DNA of 64,000 nt from Hyphomicrobiales bacterium. Its GTDB lineage: Bacteria > Pseudomonadota > Alphaproteobacteria > Rhizobiales > Rhizobiaceae. Shown one piece after another: positions 45,043 to 54,958 of the stretch; the first letter of the stretch is position 1, and each line of letters opens with the position of its first letter. The notes under the pieces were generated by a model. That model was not told the origin of the DNA and did not search any database. It worked only from the letters and a program-made list of their open reading frames with translations. The DNA is taken from positions 1-64,000 of the forward strand of contig UBKJ01000012.1 of the NCBI GenBank assembly GCA_900465915.1, in the 5' to 3' direction. The position numbers were made by a program, and so were the translations under genes.

Positions 45043-46851
45043 ATGAGCACACCACTTGACCACATTCGCAATTTCTCCATCGTCGCCCATATCGACCACG
45101 GCAAATCGACGCTGGCCGACCGGCTGATCCAGTTGACCGGCGGGCTGGACACGCGCGAGATGAAGGAGCAGGTCCTCGACTCGATGGATATCGAGCGCGA
45201 GCGCGGCATCACCATCAAGGCCCAGACCGTGCGCCTCAGCTACAAGGCGAAGAACGGCGAGGACTATGTGCTGAACCTGATCGACACGCCCGGCCATGTC
45301 GACTTCGCCTATGAGGTGTCGCGGTCGCTGGCGGCCTGCGAGGGCTCGCTGCTGGTGGTGGACGCCTCGCAGGGCGTCGAGGCGCAGACGCTCGCCAACG
45401 TCTACCAGGCCATCGACAACAACCACGAGATCGTGGTGGTGCTGAACAAGATCGACCTGCCGGCCGCCGAGCCGGAGCGGGTCAAGCAGCAGATCGAGGA
45501 AGTGATCGGCATCGACGCCTCCGACGCGGTGGAGATTTCCGCCAAGACCGGCCTCGGCATCGAGGACGTGCTGGAGGCGATCGTCGCCAAGCTGCCTGCC
45601 CCGAAGGAAGGTGACCGCAATGCGCCGCTCAAGGCCATGCTGGTCGACAGCTGGTATGACTCTTATCTCGGCGTCATCGTGCTGGTGCGCGTGATCGACG
45701 GCGTGCTGAAGAAGGGCCAGACCATCCGCATGATGGGCACGGGCGCGCGCTATCCGGTGGAGCGCACCGGCGTGTTCACCCCGAAGATGGTCCCGGTGGA
45801 CGAGCTGGGGCCAGGCGAGCTCGGCTTCATCACCGCCTCGATCAAGGAAGTGGCCGACACGCGCGTCGGCGACACCATCACCGACGAGCGCCGCCCGACC
45901 ACCAAGCCGCTGGCGGGCTTCAAGCCGGCCCAGCCCGTCGTGTTCTGCGGCCTGTTCCCGGTCGACGCCGCCGATTTCGAGGATCTGCGCGGCGCGATGG
46001 GCAAGTTGCGCCTCAACGACGCCTCGTTCTCCTTCGAGATGGAGACCTCGGCCGCGCTCGGCTTCGGCTTCCGCTGCGGCTTTTTGGGCCTCCTGCATCT
46101 CGAGATCATCCAGGAGCGGCTGGAGCGCGAGTTCAACCTCGACCTCATCACCACCGCGCCGTCGGTGGTCTACCGCCTCAAGATGACGGACGGCGAGGAG
46201 CGCGAATTGCACAATCCGGCCGACATGCCGGACGTGGTCAAGATCGCGGCCATCGAGGAGCCGTGGATCCGCGCCACGGTGATGACGCCGGACGACTATC
46301 TCGGCGCGATCATGAAGCTGTGCCAGGACCGGCGCGGCATCCAGGTGGACCTGACCTATGTCGGCCCGCGCGCCATGATCACCTACGACCTGCCGCTCAA
46401 CGAGGTGGTGTTCGATTTTTACGACCGGCTGAAGTCGATCTCGAAGGGCTACGCCTCGTTCGACTACAACCTGTCGGACTATCGCGAGGGCGACTTGGTC
46501 AAGATGTCGATCCTCGTCAACGACGAGCCGGTGGACGCGCTGTCGATGCTGGTGCACCGCACGGCGGCCGAAAAGCGCGGCCGCGCGCTGTGCGAGAAGC
46601 TCAAGGAGCTGATCCCGCAGCACATGTTCAAGATCCCGATCCAGGCCGCCATCGGCGGCCGCATCATCGCCCGCGAAACCATCTCGGCGCTGCGCAAGGA
46701 CGTGACGGCCAAGTGCTACGGCGGCGACGTGACCCGCAAGCGCAAGCTTCTGGAAAAGCAGAAGGAAGGCAAAAAGCGCATGCGCCAGTTCGGCAAGGTG
46801 GAAATCCCCCAGGAGGCGTTTATTCAGGCGCTCAAGATGGGGGATGAGTGA
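45043..46851 (+). CDS. lepA: Elongation factor 4 (LepA)
   Basis: Ribosomal GTPase that affects translocation and ribosome assembly. The 602-residue length is typical. G1 [11 protein letters not shown]2 [11 protein letters not shown]3 [12 protein letters not shown] and G4 [10 protein letters not shown] are intact, and the LepA-specific C-terminal domain ends with [18 protein letters not shown]. It stands on the plus strand after a gap of about 190 nt in which I see no gene. Confidence 0.97.
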   Translation: MSTPLDHIRNFSIVAHIDHGKSTLADRLIQLTGGLDTREMKEQVLDSMDIERERGITIKAQTVRLSYKAKNGEDYVLNLIDTPGHVDFAYEVSRSLAACEGSLLVVDASQGVEAQTLANVYQAIDNNHEIVVVLNKIDLPAAEPERVKQQIEEVIGIDASDAVEISAKTGLGIEDVLEAIVAKLPAPKEGDRNAPLKAMLVDSWYDSYLGVIVLVRVIDGVLKKGQTIRMMGTGARYPVERTGVFTPKMVPVDELGPGELGFITASIKEVADTRVGDTITDERRPTTKPLAGFKPAQPVVFCGLFPVDAADFEDLRGAMGKLRLNDASFSFEMETSAALGFGFRCGFLGLLHLEIIQERLEREFNLDLITTAPSVVYRLKMTDGEERELHNPADMPDVVKIAAIEEPWIRATVMTPDDYLGAIMKLCQDRRGIQVDLTYVGPRAMITYDLPLNEVVFDFYDRLKSISKGYASFDYNLSDYREGDLVKMSILVNDEPVDALSMLVHRTAAEKRGRALCEKLKELIPQHMFKIPIQAAIGGRIIARETISALRKDVTAKCYGGDVTRKRKLLEKQKEGKKRMRQFGKVEIPQEAFIQALKMGDE

Positions 46852-46853
46852 GA

Positions 46854-47159
46854 ATGTCTAGCCAACTTTTTTGCGATTTCTGGATTATAGCGGACAACGG
46901 AAAGCAACTTTTTCCAGCGCGTATAAAGGATCGTGATACTGGCGAATTACGTTTTCAATTTTTGTCAGACGGAAGTAACAGAAAAGCGGATGGCAGTTCG
47001 ACAGACGATCCTGTCGAGGCGGTGAAGCGCTTCCTGCAAGGGGAAAGCTTAAGATTTGCCGATGACACGACATCAGCGAATAGATTTAAGATTGATGGCG
47101 GTCATATTGTTAGCATAGGGGCAACGGCTGCTTTTTGGGCGGCGCATATGCTAAAGTGA
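46854..47159 (+). CDS. AT-rich orphan protein between core genes
   Basis: A 101-residue soluble protein beginning MSSQLFCDFWIIADNG, with a small GGHIVSIGATAAFW C-terminal part. No family recognised. Codon use is far more AT-rich than lepA or rmuC beside it. It starts three bases after the lepA stop, so it could be read from the lepA transcript. A GTG at 46848 is an alternative start. Confidence 0.45.
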   Translation: MSSQLFCDFWIIADNGKQLFPARIKDRDTGELRFQFLSDGSNRKADGSSTDDPVEAVKRFLQGESLRFADDTTSANRFKIDGGHIVSIGATAAFWAAHMLK

Positions 47160-47186
47160 TTGGTGGCTTTCATGCAATGTAAAGTT

Positions 47187-47480
47187 ATGATCTCCATCAC
47201 CTACTGCACCCAATGCAACTGGATGCTGCGCGCGGCGTGGATGGCGCAGGAGCTGTTGCAGACGTTCGGGCAGGATTTGGAGGAAGTGGCGCTGCGGCCG
47301 GGGACGGGCGGGGTGTTTGAAATCCGCTTGCGCATGCCGGACGGGGCGGAGGAGCTGATCTGGGAGCGCAAGCGCGACGGCGGGTTCCCCGAGGCCAAGG
47401 TGCTGAAGCAGCGGGTGCGCGATCTCGTCTGGCCCGAGCGCGATCTCGGGCATTCGGACAACAAGACGAAATCCGAATAG
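47187..47480 (+). CDS. SelT/SelW/SelH (Rdx) family thioredoxin-like protein, cysteine form
   Basis: A 97-residue protein of the Rdx family. The redox motif ITYCTQCNWMLRA (CxxC, with the second position Cys instead of selenocysteine) sits at the N-terminus, and the FEI-(L/V)-LIWERKRDGGFPEAK C-terminal part is typical. It may take part in thiol redox chemistry. The start is chosen at the Met directly before the first strand; an upstream Met at 47160 is possible. Confidence 0.85.
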   Translation: MISITYCTQCNWMLRAAWMAQELLQTFGQDLEEVALRPGTGGVFEIRLRMPDGAEELIWERKRDGGFPEAKVLKQRVRDLVWPERDLGHSDNKTKSE

Positions 47481-47528
47481 GTTTTCCGCGGGGGGCGTTC
47501 GGGCGCGTCCCTAGGCGAGCGCTTGCGG

Positions 47529-48758
47529 TCAGTCCTCGTCCACCACGCGCAGGCGTAGCTGGCTTGCGGGGCTTTCGGCGGGCCGGGCTTGCGGGCGCGG
47601 GGTTTCCTCGGCGGGCTTTTCGCCGAATTCCAGCGACTCGATCTTCGCGCCGCGGCGGGTGACCTTGCCGGAGGAGACGAGGATGTCGTCGATGTCCTTG
47701 TTGGCCTGCACGAAATGGGTCTGCAGCTTGCGCACGCGCTCGTCGAGCCGCGCCACGTCCTCCATCAGCCGGATCACCTCGCCCTGGATCACATGCGCCT
47801 GCTCGCGCATGCGGGCGTCCTTCAGCACCGCCTGGATGACCTGGATCGACAGCATCAGCAGCGACGGCGACACGATCACCACCCGCGCCCGGTGTGCGCG
47901 CTGCACCAGCGCCTCGAAATGCTCGTGGATGTCGGCGAAGATCGATTCGGACGGCACGAACAGGAAGGCCGTGTCCTGCGTCTCGCCGGCGATCAGATAT
48001 TTGTCGGAGACGTCCTTGATGTGGATATCCATGTCGCGCCGGAACTGGGCGGCGGCGGCCTTCTTCGCTTCCGGCTGCTCCGTCTCGCGCATGGCGTTCC
48101 AGGCTTCGAGCGGGAACTTGGCGTCGATCGCCAGCGACGGCGCGCCGTTGGGCATGCGCACGAGGCAATCCGGCCGCGTGCCGTTGGACAGCGTCGCCTG
48201 GAACTCGTAGCCGCCCTGCGGCAGGCCGTCGGCGACGATCGCCTCCATGCGCGACTGGCCGAACGCGCCGCGCGTCTGCTTGTTGGCGAGGATCGCCTGC
48301 AACTGCACCACCTGTCCCGCCAGCGCCTGGATGTTGGTCTGCGCCGTGTCGATGACGGCGAGGCGCTCCTGCAGCCGCGCGAGGTTTTCGTGCGTCGAGC
48401 GCGTCTGCTCCGTCATGGTCTGGCCGATGCGGTGCGTCATGCCGTCGAGCCGCTCGCGGATCGCCTGGTTCAATTCCGCCTGCCGCGAGCCGAACACCTC
48501 CGCCATGGTCTGCATGCGGCCCTGCATCTCGGCCTGGGCCTTGAGGATTTCCGCCATGCGGTATTCGCCGTCGCGGGCGCGGTCCTCGGCCTGCGCCTCG
48601 GCCACCGCGCGCATCCGCGTGGCGCGCGCCGCCGCGACCAGGAACAGCGCCAGGCAGGCGACCATGACCACGATGCCCAGGAGCAGCACGTCGCCCAGCG
48701 AAAAGACGTGGACGCCGAGCTGAAACAGCGGCTCGCTCAGGAGGTTTCGATTTTCCAT
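47529..48758 (-). CDS. rmuC: DNA recombination protein RmuC homologue
   Basis: A 409-residue membrane-tethered protein. The N-terminal helix (LLLGIVVMVACLALFLVAAA) is followed by a long coiled coil (about 60-150) and a PD-(D/E)XK nuclease-like RmuC domain with SLAIDAKFPLEAW and FLFVPSESIFADIHEHF. RmuC limits inversions between short inverted repeats in E. coli. Divergent from def. Confidence 0.92.
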   Translation of the reverse strand: MENRNLLSEPLFQLGVHVFSLGDVLLLGIVVMVACLALFLVAAARATRMRAVAEAQAEDRARDGEYRMAEILKAQAEMQGRMQTMAEVFGSRQAELNQAIRERLDGMTHRIGQTMTEQTRSTHENLARLQERLAVIDTAQTNIQALAGQVVQLQAILANKQTRGAFGQSRMEAIVADGLPQGGYEFQATLSNGTRPDCLVRMPNGAPSLAIDAKFPLEAWNAMRETEQPEAKKAAAAQFRRDMDIHIKDVSDKYLIAGETQDTAFLFVPSESIFADIHEHFEALVQRAHRARVVIVSPSLLMLSIQVIQAVLKDARMREQAHVIQGEVIRLMEDVARLDERVRKLQTHFVQANKDIDDILVSSGKVTRRGAKIESLEFGEKPAEETPRPQARPAESPASQLRLRVVDED

Positions 48759-48859
48759 GGCGCAAGCTTACGCGATTCGTCGGGCCAAGGGCAGATCAAA
48801 ACGAGAACATTTTGCATCGCGCAATTGACGTCCGCGGCGCAAGCGATTAGGTGAAGCCC

Positions 48860-49390
48860 ATGTCGATAAAACCGCTTGTCTATCTTCCCGATCCCTTGCT
48901 GCGCGAGGTTTCAAAGCCCGTCGAACGTTTCGACGCGAGCTTGCGCGCCTTCGCGGGCGACATGCTCGAAACCATGTACGCCGCGCCCGGCATCGGCCTC
49001 GCCGCCATCCAGGTGGCCGAGCCGCTGCGGCTGGTGGTGATCGACCTCGCCAAGGAGGACGAGGAGAAGGCGCCGCATGTCTTCGTCAATCCGACCATCG
49101 TGCAGGCCTCGGACGAGCGCAGCCTCTATGACGAGGGCTGCCTGTCGATCCCCGACTACTACGCCGAGGTGGAGCGCCCGGCCAAGGTGCGGGTCGAATA
49201 TTTCGACGTCGACGGCAAGCCGCAGGTCATGGAGGCCGACGGGCTGATGGCGACCTGCCTCCAGCACGAGATCGACCATCTCAACGGCGTACTGTTCATC
49301 GACCATATCTCCAAGCTCAAGCGCGACATGGCGATCAAGAAGTTCAGGAAGCTCGCCAAGGAACGCGGCTCGACGCGGCAGGTCATCTGA
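48860..49390 (+). CDS. def: Peptide deformylase
   Basis: Removes the formyl group from nascent N-termini. The 176-residue iron enzyme has motif 1 GIGLAAIQV, motif 2 EGCLSIPD and motif 3 HEIDHLNG with the HExxH metal site. ATG 48860 is used; a GTG at 48851 is in frame. The stop overlaps the fmt start (TGATG), coupling the formylation-deformylation pair. Confidence 0.97.
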   Translation: MSIKPLVYLPDPLLREVSKPVERFDASLRAFAGDMLETMYAAPGIGLAAIQVAEPLRLVVIDLAKEDEEKAPHVFVNPTIVQASDERSLYDEGCLSIPDYYAEVERPAKVRVEYFDVDGKPQVMEADGLMATCLQHEIDHLNGVLFIDHISKLKRDMAIKKFRKLAKERGSTRQVI

Positions 49391-50313
49391 TGTCGCTGCG
49401 CGTCGTCTTCATGGGCACGCCGGAATTTTCCGTGCCGATCCTCACCGCCGTCATCGGGCAGGGCTATGACGTGGTGGCGGTCTATTCGCAGCCGCCGCGC
49501 CCGGCCGGGCGGCGCGGACTGGAGCTGACGCCTTCGCCGGTGCACGAGAAGGCCGAGCAGTTCGGCGTGCCGGTCTTCACGCCCAAAAGCCTGAAAAGCC
49601 CCGAGGAGCAGGCGAAATTCGCGAGCCTCGACGCCGACGTGGCCATCGTGGTGGCCTATGGGCTGCTCCTGCCCAAGGCGGTGCTCGATGCGCCGCGGCT
49701 CGGCTGCTACAACGGCCACGCCTCGTTGCTGCCGCGCTGGCGCGGGGCCGCGCCGATCCAGCGCGCCATCATGGCCGGCGACGCCGAGACCGGCATGATG
49801 ATCATGAAGATGGACGAGGGGCTCGACACCGGCCCCGTCGCCATGATGGAGAAGGTCGCCATCGGCCCGGACATGACGGCGGGCGAGCTGCACGACCGGC
49901 TGAGCCTGATCGGGGCCGACCTGATGGTGCGGGCTCTGGGCGCGCTGGAGCGCGAGAGCCTGACGCTGCGGCCGCAGCCCGAGGAGGGCGTGGTCTACGC
50001 CGCCAAGATCGACAAGGCCGAGGCGCGCGTCGACTGGTCCAAGCCGGCGCGCGACGTGCACAACGCCATTCGCGGCCTGTCGCCCTTTCCGGGCGCGTGG
50101 TGCGAGATGGAGATCAACGGCAAGGCCGAGCGCGTGAAACTGCTGCGCTCGACGCTTGCGCAAGGGGCCGGCGCGCCGGGGGCCTTGCTCGACGGGCTGA
50201 CGGTGGCCTGCGGCGATGGCGCGGTGCGGCTCGTCAGCCTGCAGCGTTCCGGCGGCAAGCCGATGCCGGCGGAGGAGTTCTTGCGCGGCGCGTCCGTGGC
50301 GCGGGTTTTCTGA
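49390..50313 (+). CDS. fmt: Methionyl-tRNA formyltransferase
   Basis: Formylates initiator Met-tRNA with 10-formyl-THF. The 307-residue enzyme has the catalytic [20 protein letters not shown] (the family usually reads NVHASLLP; Gly replaces Val), the EGLDTGP loop and the C-terminal tRNA-binding domain. Between def and truA, with overlapping or close ends. Confidence 0.97.
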   Translation: MSLRVVFMGTPEFSVPILTAVIGQGYDVVAVYSQPPRPAGRRGLELTPSPVHEKAEQFGVPVFTPKSLKSPEEQAKFASLDADVAIVVAYGLLLPKAVLDAPRLGCYNGHASLLPRWRGAAPIQRAIMAGDAETGMMIMKMDEGLDTGPVAMMEKVAIGPDMTAGELHDRLSLIGADLMVRALGALERESLTLRPQPEEGVVYAAKIDKAEARVDWSKPARDVHNAIRGLSPFPGAWCEMEINGKAERVKLLRSTLAQGAGAPGALLDGLTVACGDGAVRLVSLQRSGGKPMPAEEFLRGASVARVF

Positions 50314-50316
50314 GCC

Positions 50317-51072
50317 GTGCCGCGCTACCGGCTGACGATCGAATATGACGGCTCGCCCTATGCCGGCTGGCAGCGGCAGGAGAACGGCCATACGGTGCAG
50401 GCGGCCATCGAGCAGGCGCTGAAGAAATTCTGCGGCGAGGATCTGACGCTCGGCGCCGCCGGCCGCACCGACGCCGGCGTGCACGCCACCGCGCAGGTGG
50501 CGCATGTGGACCTCGCCAAGGACTGGGCGGCCAGCAAGGTGCGCGACGCCGTCAACGCCCATCTGGTCATGGCCGAGGAGCGCGTCAGCATCCTCAACGT
50601 CGAGAAGACGACGGACGATTTCGACGCGCGCTTTTCCGCCCGCGCGCGGCATTATCTCTATCGCATCCACAACCGGCGCGCGCCGCTCGCCATCGATCAC
50701 CGGCGCGCCTGGTGGGTGCAGAAGCGGCTCGACCACGAAGCCATGCACGATGCGGCGCAGCGGCTTCTGGGCGAGCACGACTTCACCACCTTCCGCGCCA
50801 CGCAATGCCAGGCGAAAAGCCCGGTCAAGACGCTCGACCGGCTCGACGTGACGCGACAGGGCGACATCATCGAGATGCGGGTTTCGGCGCGCTCCTTCCT
50901 GCACAACCAGGTGCGCTCCTTCGCCGGCAGCCTGATGGAGGTCGGCGTCGGCCGCTGGACCGCCGACGACCTGCAAGCCGCGCTCGAAGCGCGCGACCGC
51001 AAGGCCTGCGGCCAGGTCGCGCCGCCCTATGGACTCTATCTCGTCGGGGTGGATTACGCCTTTCCGTTCTGA
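50317..51072 (+). CDS. truA: tRNA pseudouridine(38-40) synthase TruA
   Basis: Isomerises uridines 38-40 of the anticodon arm. The 251-residue protein has the start [19 protein letters not shown] and the catalytic Asp in [13 protein letters not shown], with [18 protein letters not shown] near the end. It starts at GTG, 3 nt after the fmt stop, so def-fmt-truA form one operon. Confidence 0.96.
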   Translation: MPRYRLTIEYDGSPYAGWQRQENGHTVQAAIEQALKKFCGEDLTLGAAGRTDAGVHATAQVAHVDLAKDWAASKVRDAVNAHLVMAEERVSILNVEKTTDDFDARFSARARHYLYRIHNRRAPLAIDHRRAWWVQKRLDHEAMHDAAQRLLGEHDFTTFRATQCQAKSPVKTLDRLDVTRQGDIIEMRVSARSFLHNQVRSFAGSLMEVGVGRWTADDLQAALEARDRKACGQVAPPYGLYLVGVDYAFPF

Positions 51073-51076
51073 GCTC

Positions 51077-51217
51077 TTAGTCGGGCGGCAGGAACGGCCG
51101 CGCCAGGAAGGCGAGGACGGGCGCGATCAGCAGGGGCGCGACGCTCTTTTCCTTAACAGTGAACCAGACGGCGAGGCCGGCCAGGATCATGACGAAGGCT
51201 GCGAACGGGTTGCGCAT
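51077..51217 (-). CDS. 46-residue membrane miniprotein
   Basis: The minus strand encodes MRNPFAAFVMILAGLAVWFT, then VKEKSVAPLLIAPVLAFLAR and PFLPPD. Two short hydrophobic helices are separated by a KEK turn. It starts 13 nt after the stop of the membrane-protein gene upstream on the same strand and ends 5 nt from the convergent truA stop. Operon position and clean helix pattern make it likely real; function unknown. Confidence 0.5.
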   Translation of the reverse strand: MRNPFAAFVMILAGLAVWFTVKEKSVAPLLIAPVLAFLARPFLPPD

Positions 51218-51229
51218 GGTCCGGCGCCG

Positions 51230-51835
51230 TCAATAGGCGTGGGCGGCGAGGCCGATGCCCAGCGCCTGCTGCAACAGCGTGGTGACGAACAGCGAGCCGA
51301 AGAACATGCAGGCGAAGAAGGGCGCGGCGAAGGCGTGCGGGCGCTGCAGGGCGATGAAGGTCAGCCGGTAGTCGAGCACCACCGAGACGCCGAACATGAC
51401 GAAGGTGAACAGCGTCGCCACGTCCGCCCCTTCCGGGAAGAAGAGCTGCAACAGCGTGATCGGCGCGAAGACCCAGGCCAGAAGCGCGCTGCCCCAGTTG
51501 ACGGCGATGACATAGGCGGCGTAGCGGGTGGCGACGCCGATGCGCCGCGCGATGAGGCCGAGCACCGCCAGCGGCAGCACCCAGGCGATCACGTCCACCA
51601 GGCCGGCGCGCAGCACGATGGCGAGGCGGAGGCCCGCCTCCTCGCGCCCCGCCGTGAGATCGGCGGCGTAGGCGACCCAGCTTGCGAAAAGCGGCGGCAG
51701 CGCCACCGGGATGGCGTAGAAGGAAGCCCAGAAATCCTCCGCCGAGACGTCGAGATAATCGAGCCCCTCGCGGCGGCCGAGCATCATCTTCCAGACGCCC
51801 GTAAAATATCGGAAAATATCGTCCAGGCTTGGCAT
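51230..51835 (-). CDS. Conserved five-helix membrane protein
   Basis: A 201-residue protein with a soluble N-terminal 35 residues (FTGVWKMMLGRREGLDYLDV) and about five transmembrane helices. No characterised family recognised. It starts 7 nt after the dapE stop on the same strand, so it is cotranscribed with dapE, as commonly found in this order. Confidence 0.7.
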   Translation of the reverse strand: MPSLDDIFRYFTGVWKMMLGRREGLDYLDVSAEDFWASFYAIPVALPPLFASWVAYAADLTAGREEAGLRLAIVLRAGLVDVIAWVLPLAVLGLIARRIGVATRYAAYVIAVNWGSALLAWVFAPITLLQLFFPEGADVATLFTFVMFGVSVVLDYRLTFIALQRPHAFAAPFFACMFFGSLFVTTLLQQALGIGLAAHAY

Positions 51836-51842
51836 CGGGGTC

Positions 51843-53030
51843 TCAGCCGAAAAAGTCGTCGATGAAGCGCTCGTAGATCTGCGTCAACTGTTCGAGATCG
51901 GTCAGCGCCACGCGCTCGTCCGCCATGTGCATGGTCTTGCCGACGAGGCCGAACTCCACCACCGGGCAATAATCCTTGATGAAGCGCGCATCCGACGTGC
52001 CGCCCGAGGTGGACAGCGCCGGGCGGCGGCCCGTCGCCGCCTCGACCGAGCCGCTGAGCGCGCCGATCAGTTTCTCGTCGCGGGTGAGAAAGACGTGGCT
52101 GGGCGGCTCGCGCCAGATCAGCTCGTAGTCGATCGGCGTCTCGCGGCCGGGGCGCAGGCGGGCGTCGCGCGCCGCCCGCTCCAGCCGCGCGGCGATCTCG
52201 GCCTTGAGGCTTTCCGCCGTCCAGCTGTCGTTAAAGCGGATGTTGAAGGTGGCGCTGGCCTTGCCCGGAATGACGTTGGTGGCCGGGTTGCCCACGTCGA
52301 TGGTGGTGACCTCGAGGTTGCTGGCCTGGAAATCCGCCGTGCCCGCGTCGAAGGGCGGGTTCATCAGGCTTTCGGTCAGGGTGACGATCCCGCGCACCGG
52401 GTTTTCCGCCAGATGCGGATAGGCGGCGTGGCCCTGCACGCCGCGCACCACGATCTGACCCGACAGCGAGCCGCGGCGGCCGATCTTGATCATGTCGCCG
52501 AGCGCGTCGGGATTGGTCGGCTCGCCGACCAGCGAGGCGTCCCAGCGCTCGCCGCGCCCATAGGCCCATTGCAGGAGCTTGACCGTGCCGTTGATGGCCA
52601 GGCCTTCCTCGTCGCCGGTGATGAGGAAGGACAGGCGGCCCTTCGGCGCGCCGCGCTTTTCGATATGGCGCGCGACGGCGGCGACGAAGCAGGCGACGCC
52701 GCCCTTCATATCCACCGCGCCGCGCCCGTACATCTCGCCGCCGTCGACGGCGGCCGAGAAGGGCGGGTGCTTCCACGCGCTCTCGTCGCCGGGGGGCACC
52801 ACGTCGGTATGGCCGGCGAACATCAGATGCGGGCCGGAGCCGGGCGTGTTGGCGTAGAGGTTCTCCACGTCGGGCGTGCCGTCGGCATGGAAGACCGGGC
52901 GCTCGACCGCGAAGCCCATCGGCGTCAGCATGGCCGCGAGCGCGGCCAGCGCGCCGCCCTCGGCGGGGGTCACGGAGGGGCAGCGGATCAGGGCGGCGAG
53001 GTTTGCGGCGGGATCGGTCGGCAGGGTCAT
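51843..53030 (-). CDS. dapE: Succinyl-diaminopimelate desuccinylase
   Basis: Zinc M20 hydrolase giving LL-diaminopimelate from the N-succinyl form. The 395-residue enzyme has [12 protein letters not shown] (metal His and Asp), [15 protein letters not shown] (bridging Asp), ITGDEEG (catalytic Glu) and the C-terminal [10 protein letters not shown]. With dapD it shows that the succinylase branch of lysine synthesis is used. Confidence 0.96.
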   Translation of the reverse strand: MTLPTDPAANLAALIRCPSVTPAEGGALAALAAMLTPMGFAVERPVFHADGTPDVENLYANTPGSGPHLMFAGHTDVVPPGDESAWKHPPFSAAVDGGEMYGRGAVDMKGGVACFVAAVARHIEKRGAPKGRLSFLITGDEEGLAINGTVKLLQWAYGRGERWDASLVGEPTNPDALGDMIKIGRRGSLSGQIVVRGVQGHAAYPHLAENPVRGIVTLTESLMNPPFDAGTADFQASNLEVTTIDVGNPATNVIPGKASATFNIRFNDSWTAESLKAEIAARLERAARDARLRPGRETPIDYELIWREPPSHVFLTRDEKLIGALSGSVEAATGRRPALSTSGGTSDARFIKDYCPVVEFGLVGKTMHMADERVALTDLEQLTQIYERFIDDFFG

Positions 53031-53255
53031 GGCGGGCGTTTCATCTCACGGGGAATCGGCTCGGCGAAAGTCTAGAGCAAAAGCAGGCGAAGTTCACAGG
53101 CTTTTGCGCCGCCGCGCGTCGCGGGCGGAGGCATGGGCGATTTTCGCCGAAAATCCTTGACCGAAGGGTGGCTGTCGTCGTTAGGTAACGAAGGATTGAT
53201 AGCGAGACCCGGAAAACGGGCCGGTCGATCCGGGAACGTGGTTAAGAATGGGATT

Positions 53256-53840
53256 ATGGCCATGCGGTTTTTCGCGTCGATCGTTGCAGGCGTCATGCTG
53301 GCGGGAGTTCTTCCGTGCAGCGCGGGGCAATGGAGCGAGGCCGGCCCGCTGACCAGCATTCCCTATGGCCACAAGGATTATTGCGGACGCAACCCGCGCG
53401 ACTGCGCGGCGCACCGGGTCCAGAAGCCGATGGCGCTGACGCCGCAGCGCTTCAAGCAGCTCCAGGAGATCAGCGTCGGCGTCAACCACCGCATCAAGCC
53501 GGTGTCGGACCAGCAAAATTACGGCAAGCGCGACTACTGGACCATTCCCTATAACGGCAAGGGCGACTGCGAGGACTATGTGCTGATGAAGCGCGCGCAG
53601 CTGATGTCGCGCGGGATCAGCCCGTCGCTGCTGCTCATCACCATGGTGCAGGCGAGCGAGCCGCATGTGGTGCTGACCGTGCGCACCGACCATGGCGACT
53701 ATATCCTCGACAACCTCCGCGACGAGGTGCTGCCGGTGGAGAAGACCTCCTACCGCTATATCAAGATGCAGTCGCCGGCCAATTCCGGGCAATGGGTGTC
53801 CATCGTCGGCCGCTCGGTGGCGGTCGCGGCCGGCAACTGA
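53256..53840 (+). CDS. Exported transglutaminase-like cysteine peptidase (BTLCP, PF06035)
   Basis: A 194-residue protein with a signal peptide (FFASIVAGVMLAGVLPCSA) and the bacterial transglutaminase-like cysteine proteinase triad: Cys in GKGDCEDYVLMKR, His in EPHVVLTVRT and Asp in YILDNLRDEV. Related LapG proteins cleave adhesins under c-di-GMP control, but no LapA or LapD is visible near. ATG 53256 places the signal peptide at the start. Confidence 0.87.
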   Translation: MAMRFFASIVAGVMLAGVLPCSAGQWSEAGPLTSIPYGHKDYCGRNPRDCAAHRVQKPMALTPQRFKQLQEISVGVNHRIKPVSDQQNYGKRDYWTIPYNGKGDCEDYVLMKRAQLMSRGISPSLLLITMVQASEPHVVLTVRTDHGDYILDNLRDEVLPVEKTSYRYIKMQSPANSGQWVSIVGRSVAVAAGN

Positions 53841-53866
53841 CCTTTTTTCGTTGACGGTTTTTAAAG

Positions 53867-53889
53867 GCCGCGGCTTCCGCGGCTTTTTT
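53867..53889 (+). terminator. Intrinsic terminator
   Basis: Stem GCCGCGG/CCGCGGC with loop CTT followed by TTTTTT, 27 nt after the cysteine peptidase stop. Confidence 0.9.
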
Positions 53890-54227
53890 GCGCCGGCGAT
53901 TCCCGGCTCCCGCGGCCGCCAAGGGATGTTTCAAGGCCTGCAGCCGGCTATTGTTCGCTATTATTATACAGTAAACGCAAACGCTGCGTTCGCTAATCCT
54001 GAACAAAGTTAGCATCATAACGGTTATGTGAGCATTGATATATCAATCATCATATTGAAAAATATAAATTATTTTGAAAATCTGGAAAATATTTCTCCCT
54101 GTTCCATGCACGAATGCGTGATTCACCGCACATTTTCGTGACTGGAACTTTCTCCCATTGTCGCCCATTTACAGCTCATCGGAACGACGCAATGAACGCC
54201 GCTCCAGTTTCCAAGGAGATAGGAAAA
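53890..54227. other. AT-rich promoter region of the secreted paralogue pair
   Basis: No gene is supported. A perfect 14-bp palindrome ATTGATATATCAAT lies at 54034-54047 inside an AT-rich tract that contrasts with the GC-rich surroundings. A long leader with AAGGAGA leads to the first small gene. Confidence 0.5.
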
Positions 54228-54458
54228 ATGAAAAAGATTGTTCTTGCCGCAGCCGCCCTTGCTCTTAGCGCCGGCGCCGCCCTGGCTGATAACCCGAATG
54301 TCGGCAAGCCCGCCGACCTCTATGCGCAGGACCGCGCCGCGGTCGCCTCGCAGTCGCAGAAGGTCGACTTCACCGCTCCCGCTTCGATCCACCAGGGCTA
54401 CGGCGACGGCTCCGCTCACCGCTTCGGCGACGCTTCCCCGTCCAGCTACCAGAACTGA
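54228..54458 (+). CDS. Small secreted protein, paralogue A
   Basis: A 76-residue protein: signal peptide MKKIVLAAAALALSAGAALA, then DNPNVGKP and the C-terminal block VDFTAPASIHQG with DGSAHRFGDASPSSY. Its tandem neighbour shares signal peptide and block almost identically, with a variable middle. AAGGAG lies upstream. It resembles small rhizobial secreted proteins of unknown function. Confidence 0.8.
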   Translation: MKKIVLAAAALALSAGAALADNPNVGKPADLYAQDRAAVASQSQKVDFTAPASIHQGYGDGSAHRFGDASPSSYQN

Positions 54459-54630
54459 CGGATCAACCGGACGCCCGCTGCGTCTCGATGACAGCGCGGG
54501 CGCCGAAAACCGGGCCTAGGCCCAATTGACAGAATCTCCCCGGAGGACGGCGTTCGGTCGCCGTCCCGGCGAAAACCGGAACCAAGCCGGCCGCCGTCCG
54601 AAGGGGCGATACAGAAAGAGGAATAAAATC

Positions 54631-54876
54631 ATGAAGAAGTTCGTTCTCGCCGCCGCCGCCCTCGCTCTCAGCGCCGGCGCCGCCCTGGCCGACAATCCCT
54701 ATGTGGGCAAGCCCGACGCGATGGCCGCGCAGGAAAAGTCCTTCGCCCAGCCGAACGCCGGCCCGGTCGTGGGCCGCGGCGTCGACTTCACCGCGCCGGC
54801 CTCGATCCATCAGGGCCCCAGCGACGGCTCCGCGCACCGCTTCGGCGACGCGTCCCCGTCCAGCTACGGCGAATAA
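54631..54876 (+). CDS. Small secreted protein, paralogue B
   Basis: An 81-residue tandem paralogue of the preceding gene. It has the same signal peptide (one Ile to Phe change), DNPYVGKP, a different middle (about 25 residues rich in Gln and Pro) and the same VDFTAPASIHQG plus DGSAHRFGDASPSSY block. A GAAAGAGG ribosome site precedes it. Terminates at 54905. Duplication is evident; function unknown. Confidence 0.82.
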   Translation: MKKFVLAAAALALSAGAALADNPYVGKPDAMAAQEKSFAQPNAGPVVGRGVDFTAPASIHQGPSDGSAHRFGDASPSSYGE

Positions 54877-54904
54877 TTTCGTCGACATCGACGAATGCGA
54901 AAAA

Positions 54905-54928
54905 GGCGAAGCTTCGGCTTCGCCTTTT
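54905..54928. terminator. Bidirectional terminator between secreted paralogue B and dapD
   Basis: Stem GGCGAAGC/GCTTCGCC with a UUCG tetraloop, AAAA before and TTTT after. It serves both the small gene and the convergent dapD. Confidence 0.9.
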
Positions 54929-54958
54929 CTGCTTTGTGGAACGCGGCGCGGCCGAGGA

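Noticed and set aside
44947..46623. 558-codon minus-strand frame opposite lepA
   Set aside because: Shadow frame of lepA without any recognisable motif.
49159..50976. 605-codon minus-strand frame over def, fmt and truA
   Set aside because: Spans three well-supported genes on the opposite strand and has shadow composition.
53256..53840. LapG-type adhesin protease under c-di-GMP control
   Set aside because: The fold matches the wider family, but no LapA adhesin or LapD receptor is visible nearby, and the c-di-GMP genes are 24 kb away.
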